Shown in pieces: positions 14,803 to 23,535 of a stretch of 52,426 nucleotides of DNA. Position 1 is the first letter of the stretch, and the number at the start of each line of letters is the position of its first letter. The notes below the pieces were generated by a model. The model ran no database searches, was not told the DNA's origin, and saw only the letters and a program-made list of their open reading frames with translations. The DNA comes from JBCDCE01 sp039182515 (GTDB taxonomy: Bacteria; Pseudomonadota; Alphaproteobacteria; Rhodobacterales; Rhodobacteraceae): assembly GCA_039182515.1 (NCBI GenBank), contig JBCDCE010000027.1:1-52426 (forward strand), read 5' to 3'. Both the position numbers and the translations under genes were made by a program.

Positions 14803-17712
14803 ATGTCTTCTCACCCTAAGGGGCGCGTAACAGCCGTACTGGGCCCCACCAACACGGGCAAAACGCACTATGCAATCGAGCGCATGTTGGCGCACCGCAC
14901 GGGCGTTATGGGCTTGCCCCTTCGGCTCTTGGCGCGCGAGGTCTATGACCGCATCGTGAAGATCAAAGGGCCCAATGTGGTCGCTCTCGTCACGGGCGAA
15001 GAGCGGCTTGTGCCCGAGCGCGTGCAATATTGGGTCTGTACGGTCGAAGCGATGCCTCAAGGCATGGGCTGCGATTTCCTCGCTGTAGATGAAATCCAGC
15101 TCTGCGCAGACCCTGAGCGCGGGCACATCTTCACCGAGCGGCTTTTGCACGCCCGAGGCCTGCATGAGACGCTGTTTCTAGGCGCTGAGACCATGCGCGG
15201 GGCCATTGCGGATCTGGTGCCGGGGGCCTTTTTCCTCAAACGAGAGCGCATGAGCACGCTGAGCTACACAGGTGCAAAAAAGGCGAGCCGCATGCAGCCG
15301 CGCTCGGCCATCGTCGGCTTCTCGGTTGATAATGTTTATGCCATTGCCGAGCTCTTGCGGCGTCAGAAGGGCGGGGCGGCTGTGGTGATGGGGGCTCTTA
15401 GCCCGCGCACGCGCAACGCCCAAGTGGCTATGTACCAAGAGGGCGATGTCGACTTTCTTGTGGCCACCGATGCGATTGGCATGGGGCTCAATCTCGACAT
15501 CAACCACGTGGCCTTCTCAGCCACCACCAAGTTTGACGGTCGCAAAATGCGCCCTCTGATGCCCAACGAGTTGGCCCAAATCGCAGGAAGGGCCGGGCGC
15601 TACACCAACGATGGCACCTTTGGCGTAACGGGTGAGGCAGGGCCCTTGCACGAGGAAGTTGTGGCCCAAATTGAAAGCAACCGCTTTGCACCGGTGCGCA
15701 AATTGCAATGGCGCAATGCGTCGCTTCGCTTTGGATCGGTGGATCATCTGATCCGCTCGCTGGAGAGCCATACGGATGATCCATGGCTGACGCGTGTGCG
15801 CGACGCGGATGACATTTTGGCGCTCAAAGCGCTGAGCACCGAGGCTGAAATCCTGGCGCGCGCGAGCGACAAACAAAGCGTCGAGCTTCTCTGGGATGTC
15901 TGCCGTGTGCCCGATTTTAGGGGAATCAGTCAGACCGAACACGCAAGTCTGTTGGGTCAAATTTACAAATATCTGCACCAAAACGGCCAAGTTCCGGACG
16001 ATTGGCTCGCCCGACAGGTGAAATTTATCGACCGGACTGAAGGCGATATTGATGCGCTTTCGAAACGGTTGGCATATATTCGCACATGGACGTATGTCGC
16101 TCAAAGAAACGGTTGGCTAAATGATCCTGAGCATTGGCGTGGCGCGACGCGTGCTGTAGAAGATCGCCTGTCGGATGCGCTCCACGAGCGTCTGACGCAA
16201 AGATTTGTTGATCGGCGTACGAGTGTTTTACTGCGGCGGTTGAAGCAGAAGGAGGCCCTGGTGGCTGAAATTAACCAAAGTGGCGAGATCGCCGTTGAAG
16301 GCCAATTTGTCGGCAAGATCGAAGGTTTCCGGTTCTCCCAAGACGCGAGTGCCTCGCCCGATGAGGCCAAAACGCTGCGCGCGGCTGCCCTCAAAGTCTT
16401 GACCCCTGAGTTTCACCTGCGCGCCGATCGGCTTTACAACTCACCCGATACTGAGCTCGACTTCACCGAACAAGGCGGGTTGATGTGGGGTGAACATGCC
16501 GTTGGCAAGCTCGTGGCTGGATCTGATCCACTTAAGCCGACCGTCTATCCCTTTGTGGATGATGAAGCCGGCCCCGAGGTGATCGCCAAGGTTGGCCGTC
16601 GTTTGCAGCATTTTGTGGACCGCAAAATCGCGATCCTTTTCGATCCCATGCTCCAAATGCAAAAGGATGACACGCTCACAGGCCTCGCCCGTGGCTTTGC
16701 CTTTCGCATGATTGAGGGCTTGGGGATTATCCCGCGCGACGAAGTGGCGGAAGATGTTAAGGCTTTGGATCAAGAAACCCGGGGCGTGCTGCGCAAGCAC
16801 GGGATTCGCTTTGGTCAGTTCACAATCTTCATGCCGCTCATGCTCAAGCCTGCGCCCACGCGGATGCGGTTGGTGCTGTGGTCTTTGGCCAAAGACCTTC
16901 AAGAGTTCCCCGAAAGCCCGCCCCCGGGCCTCGTAACTGTGCCGGTGATGCCGGACATGCCGGAGGGCTACTTTGCCATGGCAGGCTACCGCGCGGCAGG
17001 CGAGCGGGCCATTCGCATTGATATGCTGGAGCGCCTCGCGGATCTCTTGCGTACGCAAAACAGCCGGGCGGGCTTTGAAGCAACGCCAGATATGCTCTCG
17101 ATCACAGGCATGACCCTGGCGCAGTTCGCCGATTTGATGCAGGGCTTGGGCTATCAGGCTGTTGAAGGTACCCGCGAGAAGGTCAAACCCGTACCGGACG
17201 CCACCTCTGCAGCACCTGCTGAAAAGGCAGCTGAGGCGGGCGCAGAGACAGGGTTAGAAGCCAGCAAAGACGCAAGTGCAGAAATCCCTGCCGAAAGCGC
17301 CGCTGAGACCACAGAACCCGCAAGCGCAGCCGCAAGCGAACCTTCCCAGGCGGAAGACAAATCCGCAGAGACCTCAGAAGGCGAGGCCGAAACGGCCAAT
17401 AAGGATGGCGTCTCTGAAGATGCGGCCGAAGAGCCAGTTCTTGAGACCTTCTATACCTTCACCTGGGGACGCAGGCCCCAAGGACGCGCTGGCCAGCGGG
17501 GCCGGGGTGACGGTGAAGGTCATGCAGACAATCGTGGCGGCAAACGCCAAGGCAAAGGTGGGCCGAAAGGCAAAGGTAAACACGGCGGGCAGGGCCAACG
17601 TAAAGATGGGCAGAAGTCCAAGACGTACCAAGCGCGCCCCAAGAAAGCGGAAAAGAAGATTGATCCCGACAATCCTTTTGCAGCCGCATTGATGGGCTTA
17701 AAGCGCGATTGA
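14803..17712 (+). CDS. SUV3-like DEAD/DEAH-type RNA helicase with low-complexity tail
   Basis: The protein has 969 residues. Walker A is LGPTNTGKTH (about 13-22). Motif II is DEIQ (VDEIQL), motif V is ATDAIGMGLNLD and motif VI is QIAGRAGRYT. This order is that of SUV3/mitochondrial-type helicases, whose family unwinds RNA with the degradosome. About 130 residues rich in Ala/Glu/Ser (roughly 785-880) are followed by a Gly/Lys/Arg-rich tail (about 890-969) that should bind nucleic acid non-specifically. The stop overlaps the TTG start of the S4-domain gene by 4 bp, implying coupling and a shared RNA-related role. Confidence 0.87.
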   Translation: MSSHPKGRVTAVLGPTNTGKTHYAIERMLAHRTGVMGLPLRLLAREVYDRIVKIKGPNVVALVTGEERLVPERVQYWVCTVEAMPQGMGCDFLAVDEIQLCADPERGHIFTERLLHARGLHETLFLGAETMRGAIADLVPGAFFLKRERMSTLSYTGAKKASRMQPRSAIVGFSVDNVYAIAELLRRQKGGAAVVMGALSPRTRNAQVAMYQEGDVDFLVATDAIGMGLNLDINHVAFSATTKFDGRKMRPLMPNELAQIAGRAGRYTNDGTFGVTGEAGPLHEEVVAQIESNRFAPVRKLQWRNASLRFGSVDHLIRSLESHTDDPWLTRVRDADDILALKALSTEAEILARASDKQSVELLWDVCRVPDFRGISQTEHASLLGQIYKYLHQNGQVPDDWLARQVKFIDRTEGDIDALSKRLAYIRTWTYVAQRNGWLNDPEHWRGATRAVEDRLSDALHERLTQRFVDRRTSVLLRRLKQKEALVAEINQSGEIAVEGQFVGKIEGFRFSQDASASPDEAKTLRAAALKVLTPEFHLRADRLYNSPDTELDFTEQGGLMWGEHAVGKLVAGSDPLKPTVYPFVDDEAGPEVIAKVGRRLQHFVDRKIAILFDPMLQMQKDDTLTGLARGFAFRMIEGLGIIPRDEVAEDVKALDQETRGVLRKHGIRFGQFTIFMPLMLKPAPTRMRLVLWSLAKDLQEFPESPPPGLVTVPVMPDMPEGYFAMAGYRAAGERAIRIDMLERLADLLRTQNSRAGFEATPDMLSITGMTLAQFADLMQGLGYQAVEGTREKVKPVPDATSAAPAEKAAEAGAETGLEASKDASAEIPAESAAETTEPASAAASEPSQAEDKSAETSEGEAETANKDGVSEDAAEEPVLETFYTFTWGRRPQGRAGQRGRGDGEGHADNRGGKRQGKGGPKGKGKHGGQGQRKDGQKSKTYQARPKKAEKKIDPDNPFAAALMGLKRD

Positions 17713-18110
17713 GTGCCCAAAACGCAACATCCGCAGAGACCTTAAGGGTCGATAAATGGCTCTGGCATGCGCGGTTTTTCAAATCGCGCGCTTTGGCGGC
17801 CAAGGTTGTGTCTGACGGCAAGCTGCGTGTTAACGGCACACCGATTTCCAAACCAAGCCGAGCGATTGCCCCAGACGTGGTATTGACCTTTGTGCAGGGG
17901 CGCGAGGTGCGTGTGGTCAAAGTTTTGGGCCTCGGGACCCGGCGTGGCCCGGCGCCCGAAGCGCAAGCGCTTTATGAAGATCTGGATCCGCCAAAACCAC
18001 GTACGCGGGATTTAAGTGCGCCTGAGCGTACAGGACCACGCCCAACCAAAAAAGCGCGCCGCGAAATGGATCAAGCGCGGCATTTGGCCAAGCCAGACGG
18101 TCTTGAATGA
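17709..18110 (+). CDS. S4 RNA-binding domain protein (HslR/ribosome-associated heat-shock type)
   Basis: This 133-residue protein has the S4 fold near the N-terminus: LRVDKWLWHARFFKSRALA (about 12-30) and then KLRVNGTPISKPSR. A basic C-terminal region (TRRGPAPEA, RTRDLSAPERTG) follows. HslR (Hsp15) relatives bind 50S subunits carrying stalled nascent chains. The start is a TTG inside the helicase stop region (ATTGA overlap). No in-frame ATG lies between it and the domain. Gene order with the helicase, FdxA and CarD suggests an RNA or ribosome maintenance cluster. Confidence 0.85.
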   Translation: MSAQNATSAETLRVDKWLWHARFFKSRALAAKVVSDGKLRVNGTPISKPSRAIAPDVVLTFVQGREVRVVKVLGLGTRRGPAPEAQALYEDLDPPKPRTRDLSAPERTGPRPTKKARREMDQARHLAKPDGLE

Positions 18111-18165
18111 TGGCAGAGCCTGTCTTAAGCACCGGAGCGAAAGATCAAAGGAACGATTGGCTCGC

Positions 18166-18504
18166 ATGACGTATATTGTCACCGACAACTGCATTGCCTG
18201 CAAATACACAGACTGTGTGGACGTGTGCCCCGTGGATTGCTTTTACGAGGGGGTAAACATGCTTGTGATCCATCCCGATGAATGCATCGATTGTGGGGTT
18301 TGCGAGCCTGAATGCCCTGCGGATGCAATTCGCCCTGATACGGAACCCGACATGGAAAAATGGGTCGAGTTCAACCGTAAGTACGCAGAGGCTTGGCCTG
18401 TGATCATCACCCGTAAAGATCCGCTTCCGGATGCTGAGGAAAAAGACGGGGAAACCAACAAGCTGGAGAAGTATTTCTCCGAAGAAGCCGGCGAAGGCGA
18501 TTAA
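18166..18504 (+). CDS. fdxA: Seven-iron ferredoxin FdxA
   Basis: This 112-residue ferredoxin carries a [3Fe-4S] and a [4Fe-4S] cluster. The N-terminal cysteines C9, C12, C17, C21 and C25 and the CIDCGVCEPEC block (C40, C43, C46, C50) fit the FdxA pattern. An acidic C-terminal extension (residues 80-112) is usual for the family. It acts as a cytosolic one-electron carrier. The ATG at 18166 follows AAAGGAACG; the longer in-frame frame from 18016 overlaps the S4 gene and is rejected. Confidence 0.95.
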   Translation: MTYIVTDNCIACKYTDCVDVCPVDCFYEGVNMLVIHPDECIDCGVCEPECPADAIRPDTEPDMEKWVEFNRKYAEAWPVIITRKDPLPDAEEKDGETNKLEKYFSEEAGEGD

Positions 18505-18788
18505 GACGCGTTTGAGATTGCTCAAAGTGCCCTGTGAACGGGTTCTTTGCAGTGATCTTTAGCTTGTCTTTTCGAGGCGCTTTGAAAATGTGCTTGTTGC
18601 TCCAAGGCTTAAAGGGTGAGGGGCTTTAACCAGGGCGTATTTTCTGCTATATCCTCGTTACAAACGGAACCTGCTGCCGCAACGTGCCCGCTCTATCTGT
18701 AGGAAATTGGCACACTCACCCCTCTCAGCTTTGGTCTTAAATGCCCTGCTTGAGATGTGCTTTGCGGTGACACTAGAGAAAGACACAG
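18505..18788. other. Intergenic region between fdxA and carD
   Basis: This 284-bp stretch has no supported gene. It must contain the carD promoter. A TTTAAC / TATATC pair around 18625-18653 is a weak sigma-70 candidate. A short GAAC-GG-GTTC palindrome lies near 18537. No clear terminator for fdxA is seen, so carD might be partly read through from upstream. Confidence 0.35.
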
Positions 18789-19307
18789 ATGTCAAAGTCC
18801 AAAAAACTCGATTTTAGCCCCGAGGAATTTGTTGTGTATCCCGCGCACGGCGTTGGGAAGATCGTCTCGGTCGAAGAGCAAGAAATCGCAGGCATGTCAC
18901 TCGAGCTCTTTGTGATCGCTTTTGAAAAAGACAAAATGACCCTGCGGGTTCCCACCAACAAAGCGGTGGAAGTGGGCATGCGCGCGTTGAGTTCTCCGGA
19001 CGTTGTGAGCAAGGCCATGACGATCCTCAAAGGCAAAGCCAAAGTGAAGCGGGCCATGTGGTCGCGCCGGGCTCAAGAATATGAGCAAAAGATCAACTCA
19101 GGCGATCTTTTGGCCATTGCAGAAGTTGTGCGTGATCTTCATCGCAATGACGAACAGCGCGAGCAAAGCTACTCGGAGCGTCAGCTTTATGAGGCGGCTT
19201 TGGAGCGGCTGACGCGTGAAGTGGCGGCTGTTGATGGCGCGGATGAAGGCCAAGCAGGCTCGAAGATTACCGCCGTATTGGGCGCCCGTGTGGTACCAGC
19301 GGCTTAA
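18789..19307 (+). CDS. carD: CarD family transcriptional regulator
   Basis: This 172-residue protein has an N-terminal RNA-polymerase-interacting Tudor-like domain (FVVYPAHGVGKIVSVEEQEIAG, with the conserved YPAHGVG at about residues 17-23). The helical DNA-binding part contains the conserved Trp in KRAMWSRRAQEYEQKINSG. CarD stabilises open complexes at many promoters including rRNA. It follows a 284-bp intergenic region and is capped by a strong terminator. It is typically essential in alphaproteobacteria. Confidence 0.95.
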   Translation: MSKSKKLDFSPEEFVVYPAHGVGKIVSVEEQEIAGMSLELFVIAFEKDKMTLRVPTNKAVEVGMRALSSPDVVSKAMTILKGKAKVKRAMWSRRAQEYEQKINSGDLLAIAEVVRDLHRNDEQREQSYSERQLYEAALERLTREVAAVDGADEGQAGSKITAVLGARVVPAA

Positions 19308-19354
19308 GCTTGATTAAATTGTGTGAGGCTGATCGCCTCACGCATCGTTTTATA

Positions 19355-19383
19355 AAAACCCACCTTCTCAGGTGGGTTTTTTT
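19355..19383 (+). terminator. Rho-independent terminator of carD
   Basis: AAAACCCACCT and AGGTGGGTTTT form an 11-bp stem with a 4-nt loop, followed by T residues. Just before it a second hairpin (GTGAGGC / GCCTCAC, 19323-19341) makes a tandem structure. It could also stop cobS transcription from the opposite strand, since cobS ends at 19389. Confidence 0.9.
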
Positions 19384-19388
19384 GCGCG

Positions 19389-20180
19389 TCATATAAGCGT
19401 TGTGAGAACGATAAGGGCTGTGATTTCGCAGATCTGTTGTGTGGCCCCCAAGACATCGCCTGTTTGTCCGCCGATTTTAGTCTGTGCGATGCGGATCCAA
19501 AGCCAGCCTGCAAGGCCCGTGAGGACTAAAACCGGCACCGCAAGAAACCCAAAACTGATCAATCCAATCACGAGACCAAGGCAAAGGGAGAGGAGCCCTG
19601 CATTTAAAGGAACTATGCCTTGAGATGCAGAAAGTCCGGAGCCGCGGGCATTGCTCACTTGGCTCATGATGATGGGAAGACCCGCTCGGCTGATCGCGGG
19701 AAGTGCGATGAGGGCCAGGGCCACTTGCCAGCTCGCCCAGTCTAGATTTGTCTTTTGCAAGAGCTCGCTTACAGCCAGCCAGCGCAAGCCGATGCTGAAA
19801 ACAAGTGCGAGGGTGCCATAGGTGCCGATATGGCTGTCTTTCATGATCCTGAGGCGTTCAGGCGCTGAATAAGCGCCCCAAAAGCCATCGGCACAATCGG
19901 CAAGCCCGTCCTCATGCAATGCGCCTGTGAGAAAGATCCATGCGAGGAGCAAAAGCCCGGCTGCGAGACCTGCAGAAAGGCCAAGGCTCATGAGGCCAAA
20001 GGCCACTGGCACCGTGAGAAGACCCAAAGCCAGCCCCACAATGGGGTAGGCCCAAACGCTCACATTGCTGCGCGCCATAGCGCGTTCAGCGTCTACCTGA
20101 ACAGGAACTCGGGTTAAAAGGCCCATCGCCGCGGGCACATCATGCCAGGATATGTCGGGAAGGGCGATTTTTTTGTCCAT
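19389..20180 (-). CDS. cobS: Adenosylcobinamide-GDP ribazoletransferase (cobalamin-5'-phosphate synthase)
   Basis: This 263-residue polytopic inner-membrane enzyme performs the last joining step of cobalamin assembly, coupling adenosylcobinamide-GDP to alpha-ribazole (phosphate). Its signature LTRVPV sits near the N-terminus (about 22-27), followed by the acidic loop HEDGLADCADGFWGAY that binds Mg and substrate, and several hydrophobic helices. It is divergent from cobT, which makes its alpha-ribazole-phosphate substrate, with 79 bp between the starts. No cobalamin riboswitch could be recognised in that gap. Confidence 0.93.
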   Translation of the reverse strand: MDKKIALPDISWHDVPAAMGLLTRVPVQVDAERAMARSNVSVWAYPIVGLALGLLTVPVAFGLMSLGLSAGLAAGLLLLAWIFLTGALHEDGLADCADGFWGAYSAPERLRIMKDSHIGTYGTLALVFSIGLRWLAVSELLQKTNLDWASWQVALALIALPAISRAGLPIIMSQVSNARGSGLSASQGIVPLNAGLLSLCLGLVIGLISFGFLAVPVLVLTGLAGWLWIRIAQTKIGGQTGDVLGATQQICEITALIVLTTLI

Positions 20181-20259
20181 TTTAGGGGCGTCCTCTGGCG
20201 CTCGGCGCGCGAGAAGCTAAACACCAGCTCTGACGATTTGACAATGTGGGACCCTTTTG

Positions 20260-21270
20260 ATGGCCTTTGATACGCTTGACGCATTTGCAACCCTTGTGGC
20301 GGGCTTTGCGCCCGAAGATGCGCAGGCGCGCGCGGCGGCCACAGCCCGCAATAAGGTGCTCACAAAGCCCCCTGCAGCGCTTGGTCGCCTGGAAGAGATT
20401 GCGCTGCATATGGCAGCTTGGCAAAAGACTGACAAACCCACCTGCGACGTGCCTCAAATCCTGATCTTTGCGGGCAACCACGGGGTGACAGCGCAAGGCA
20501 TCTCGGCCTTTCCGGCAGATGTCACCGTGCAAATGGTGGCAAATTTCAGCGCAGGTGGAGCTGCGATCAACCAGTTGGCCAAAACCTTTGGGGCCAAGCT
20601 CGATGTGGTGGCTTTAGACTTAGACACACCCACTCAAGACTTCTCCCAAGGCCCTGCGATGAGCGAGGATGAGACGGTCGCGGCGCTAAAGGCGGGCTTT
20701 GAAGCCGTTGACCCCAAAGCAGACGCGCTCGTTGTAGGCGAGATGGGCATTGGCAACACAACAGCGGCTGCTGCGATTGCCACAGCGCTCTTTGGCGGCG
20801 CTGCCGCCGATTGGGCAGGGCGGGGCACGGGGCTTGATGATCCAGGCGTGGCCCATAAGGCCGCGGTGATCGAGACAGCGCTGAAAGCCAACCCTGATCG
20901 CGCGCCTTTGGCTGTGCTCAGCGCTCTGGGTGGCCGTGAAATTGCGGCTATGGTGGGCGCGATGGCTGCGGCGCGCCATCATAGCATACCAGTGATCCTG
21001 GATGGCTTTATTGCCTCAGCTGCGGCGGCGGTTTTGTACGGGATAGACGCAAGTGCCCTGGATCATGTGCTGGCCGGGCATGTGAGCGCGGAAGGGGCGC
21101 ATCCCAAACTTTTGGCCAAAATGGGCAAGGCGCCGATCTTGGATCTTGGTATGCGCCTGGGCGAAGGCTCTGGGGCTGCGGTTGCCCTGGGCGTTGTGAA
21201 GGCAGCGGTCGCGTGTCAGTCCGGAATGGCGACCTTTGCGGAAGCGGGTGTGAGCGAAGGGGACGGCTAG
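20260..21270 (+). CDS. cobT: Nicotinate-nucleotide--dimethylbenzimidazole phosphoribosyltransferase
   Basis: This 336-residue cytosolic enzyme transfers the ribose-phosphate of nicotinate mononucleotide to dimethylbenzimidazole, giving alpha-ribazole phosphate. It carries the family block FAGNHGVTAQGISAFP, the GEMGIGNTT loop and the catalytic glutamate in MRLGEGSGAA near the C-terminus. The ATG at 20260 is used; a TTG one codon upstream is in frame but unlikely. It is divergent from cobS. Its last 4 bp overlap the end of the convergent antiporter gene. Confidence 0.94.
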   Translation: MAFDTLDAFATLVAGFAPEDAQARAAATARNKVLTKPPAALGRLEEIALHMAAWQKTDKPTCDVPQILIFAGNHGVTAQGISAFPADVTVQMVANFSAGGAAINQLAKTFGAKLDVVALDLDTPTQDFSQGPAMSEDETVAALKAGFEAVDPKADALVVGEMGIGNTTAAAAIATALFGGAAADWAGRGTGLDDPGVAHKAAVIETALKANPDRAPLAVLSALGGREIAAMVGAMAAARHHSIPVILDGFIASAAAAVLYGIDASALDHVLAGHVSAEGAHPKLLAKMGKAPILDLGMRLGEGSGAAVALGVVKAAVACQSGMATFAEAGVSEGDG

Positions 21271-23231
21271 GTCGTATCGGCAGGGCCATCTTTCTGAGCC
21301 GTGCCTTCAAGCTGCTGAGGCGCATCTGAGCCCATGCGCTCCAGCAATGCGTTCTCAAAGTCTTTGCCCATCTGCTTGGCGCGCGCGACGTAAGCTTCAT
21401 TCTTAGCGATGGGCACGTCTGGATCCCAAAGCTGGGCAAGTTCTGCCAGAGCAGCGCGATCGAGCTTGAAGAACTCATCACGGACCATGGCGGCCTCGTA
21501 ATCGGTCAGACCAACCTGCTCAAGCACGTAACGACCCGCGCGCAGTGAGCTGTCAAACATCTCGCGCACGATGTCATTCGCTCCCGCTTGGTAGAGTTGA
21601 TAGGTGTGCACGCGGTCGTAGGCGCGCGCCACGATATGCAAATCAGGCTGCGCCTTTCGCGCATGTTTTACAAGCTGAACAGCATCTTCTTTGTCATCGA
21701 GCGTGACAACCAAAACCTTGGCGTCATGGATGCCCGCGGCATGGAGCATATCGGGGCGTGTTGGGTCGCCTAAGAAGGCTTTGAACCCAAAGGTTCGCAT
21801 AAGATTGATCGTCTCGAGATCTTTGTCGATCACAGTGGCCTGCATGCCTGCCATTTGCAAAAGCCGGTTGACCACTTGGCCAAAGCGCCCAATGCCCGCG
21901 ATGATGATGCCTTGTTTGTCGTCGATCTCGTCTGCCTCGAGCGAAAGCTCTTCATTCAGGCGAGAGGCCAGTTGATCATAGAGGATGAAGAGCAGGGGTG
22001 TGATCAGCATCGACAGCGCAATGATCAGCAAAAGCCGCTCCGAGAGCACTGTGGGGATCACGCTCTGTTGCAGCGCAAAGGACACCAAGACAAAGCCAAA
22101 TTCGCCCGCCTGTGCGAGGCTTAAGGTAAAGAGGATCTTGTCGCGGGATTGCAGTTTGAAGAGCAGGGCCAGCGCATAAAGCACACCCGCTTTGATCGCG
22201 ATCACAGCCAATGTCAGCGCTAAGATCGAAAAAGGATCGCCGAAGAGAACGCCAAAATTTATGCCCGCACCTACCGTGATGAAGAAGAGCCCTAACAAGA
22301 GGCCTTTGAAAGGCTCAAGATCAGACTCAAGCTCATGGCGAAACTCTGAGTTGGCCAGAACCACCCCGGCCAGGAAGGTGCCTAGCGCAGGAGACAGCCC
22401 CACGAGGCCCATCAACACCGCAATACCAACAACCAAAAGCAGTGAGAAAGCCGTGTAAAGCTCCCGCAGATTTGCGTGATCAATCCAACGAAAGAGGGGA
22501 CGAATGAGGAATATGCCCGCTAAGATCACGAAGGCAATTGCGCCAAGAGTAACCAAAGTGACGCCCCAAGCTGGCAGCCCATCGACCAAGCTCATTGCCG
22601 CGTCACCATGCCCCCCTGAATGATCTGCTCCATGGCCTGCGGTGTCTGCTGCGTGGCTGTCGCCATGGTTTTCGCTGCCATGATCTGATCCTGCCTCGTC
22701 AGAGGTTTCGGTCAAAAACGGCAAGGCCAAAAGCGGCAAGAAGGCCAACATCGGGATGACCGCAATGTCTTGGGCTAGGAGAACTGAGAAGGTCGAGCGG
22801 CCACCTTGGCTCTGCATCAAGCCTTTTTCTTGCAGGGTTTGCAGCACGATCGCTGTAGAGGAGAGGGCAAAGATCAGGCCAATTGCGAGCGAAACACTCC
22901 AATTAAAGCCCAAAAGCATAGCCCCGGCCCATATGAGGCCCGTGGTAAGGCCCAATTGCAGACCACCCAGGCCCAGCAAGCGGTCACGCATATCCCAAAG
23001 CGCTCTAGGCTCCAACTCGAGCCCGATTAAGAAGAGCATCATCACCACGCCAAATTCAGCGAAGTGTTGCAGGCTTTCTGTTTCGGAGCCCACTAGGCCG
23101 AGAACCGGTCCGATCACAATACCAGCGGCTAAGTATCCCAGCACCGAGCCCAGCCCGAGACGGGCGGCAAGCGGTACGGCGATAACGGCTGCACCAAGAT
23201 AGATTGTGGCTTGAAACAGAAAAGATTCCAT
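21267..23231 (-). CDS. CPA2 family monovalent cation:proton antiporter, KefB/KefC type
   Basis: This 654-residue protein has about 12 transmembrane helices in the first 410 residues (GLGSVLGYLAAGIVIGP and VVMMLFLIGLELEP are CPA2 hallmarks). A cytosolic RCK/TrkA-N domain follows with GIGRFGQVVNRLL (about 445-457), binding NAD(H) or a nucleotide, and a short tail. Such transporters exchange K+ or Na+ for H+. Between helices it carries a His/Asp/Gly-rich loop (about residues 180-211, six His) that is not a general family feature. The ATG at 23231 is used because the extra 12 codons upstream lack similarity. Confidence 0.9.
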   Translation of the reverse strand: MESFLFQATIYLGAAVIAVPLAARLGLGSVLGYLAAGIVIGPVLGLVGSETESLQHFAEFGVVMMLFLIGLELEPRALWDMRDRLLGLGGLQLGLTTGLIWAGAMLLGFNWSVSLAIGLIFALSSTAIVLQTLQEKGLMQSQGGRSTFSVLLAQDIAVIPMLAFLPLLALPFLTETSDEAGSDHGSENHGDSHAADTAGHGADHSGGHGDAAMSLVDGLPAWGVTLVTLGAIAFVILAGIFLIRPLFRWIDHANLRELYTAFSLLLVVGIAVLMGLVGLSPALGTFLAGVVLANSEFRHELESDLEPFKGLLLGLFFITVGAGINFGVLFGDPFSILALTLAVIAIKAGVLYALALLFKLQSRDKILFTLSLAQAGEFGFVLVSFALQQSVIPTVLSERLLLIIALSMLITPLLFILYDQLASRLNEELSLEADEIDDKQGIIIAGIGRFGQVVNRLLQMAGMQATVIDKDLETINLMRTFGFKAFLGDPTRPDMLHAAGIHDAKVLVVTLDDKEDAVQLVKHARKAQPDLHIVARAYDRVHTYQLYQAGANDIVREMFDSSLRAGRYVLEQVGLTDYEAAMVRDEFFKLDRAALAELAQLWDPDVPIAKNEAYVARAKQMGKDFENALLERMGSDAPQQLEGTAQKDGPADTT

Positions 23232-23313
23232 CGAAGGCTCTCGCAAAAGGATGTGTGACCCCACCATGCGAGCCTTTGGCCGGTAGGGTCAATGCACAGC
23301 CGCCTGTGCGCCT

Positions 23314-23419
23314 ATAGCGTTTGACGAAATACCTGAGACATCAAGTATCAGCTAACGCGTTGAAACCAAGGGTTTCAGGCAGCGTTAGGTGATTCAGATT
23401 TTTCGCATAACGCTTTAAG
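23314..23419. repeat. Dispersed nested-palindrome repeat, full copy A
   Basis: This ~106-bp element has three nested inverted repeats. The outer arms (AGCGTTTGACGA... and ...CGCATAACGCT) are imperfectly complementary. The middle arms are CTAACGC (23352-23358) and GCGTTAG (23382-23388). The inner arms are GAAACC (23362-23367) and GGTTTC (23371-23376). The same sequence recurs at 34862-34968 and 50841-50948 in the opposite orientation. It lies in the 304-bp gap between the antiporter start and the stop of the PilP-like gene, where no gene is visible. Confidence 0.9.
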
Positions 23420-23535
23420 CGAGAGCCTGTGGCGAGGGGTTAGCGCGTTGTTTTTGAGCAGGTGCAGCGCGCAACCCCAGACAACCGGTCCAGGGTTTGC
23501 TCGGGTAGACCAAATGAGCCGTTGGGCTCAAATAA

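Noticed and set aside
16441..17058. 205-codon minus-strand frame inside the helicase gene
   Set aside because: Shadow of the helicase coding sequence without start signals.
20181..20259. Cobalamin riboswitch between cobS and cobT
   Set aside because: The 79-bp gap is too short and shows no B12-box-like sequence.
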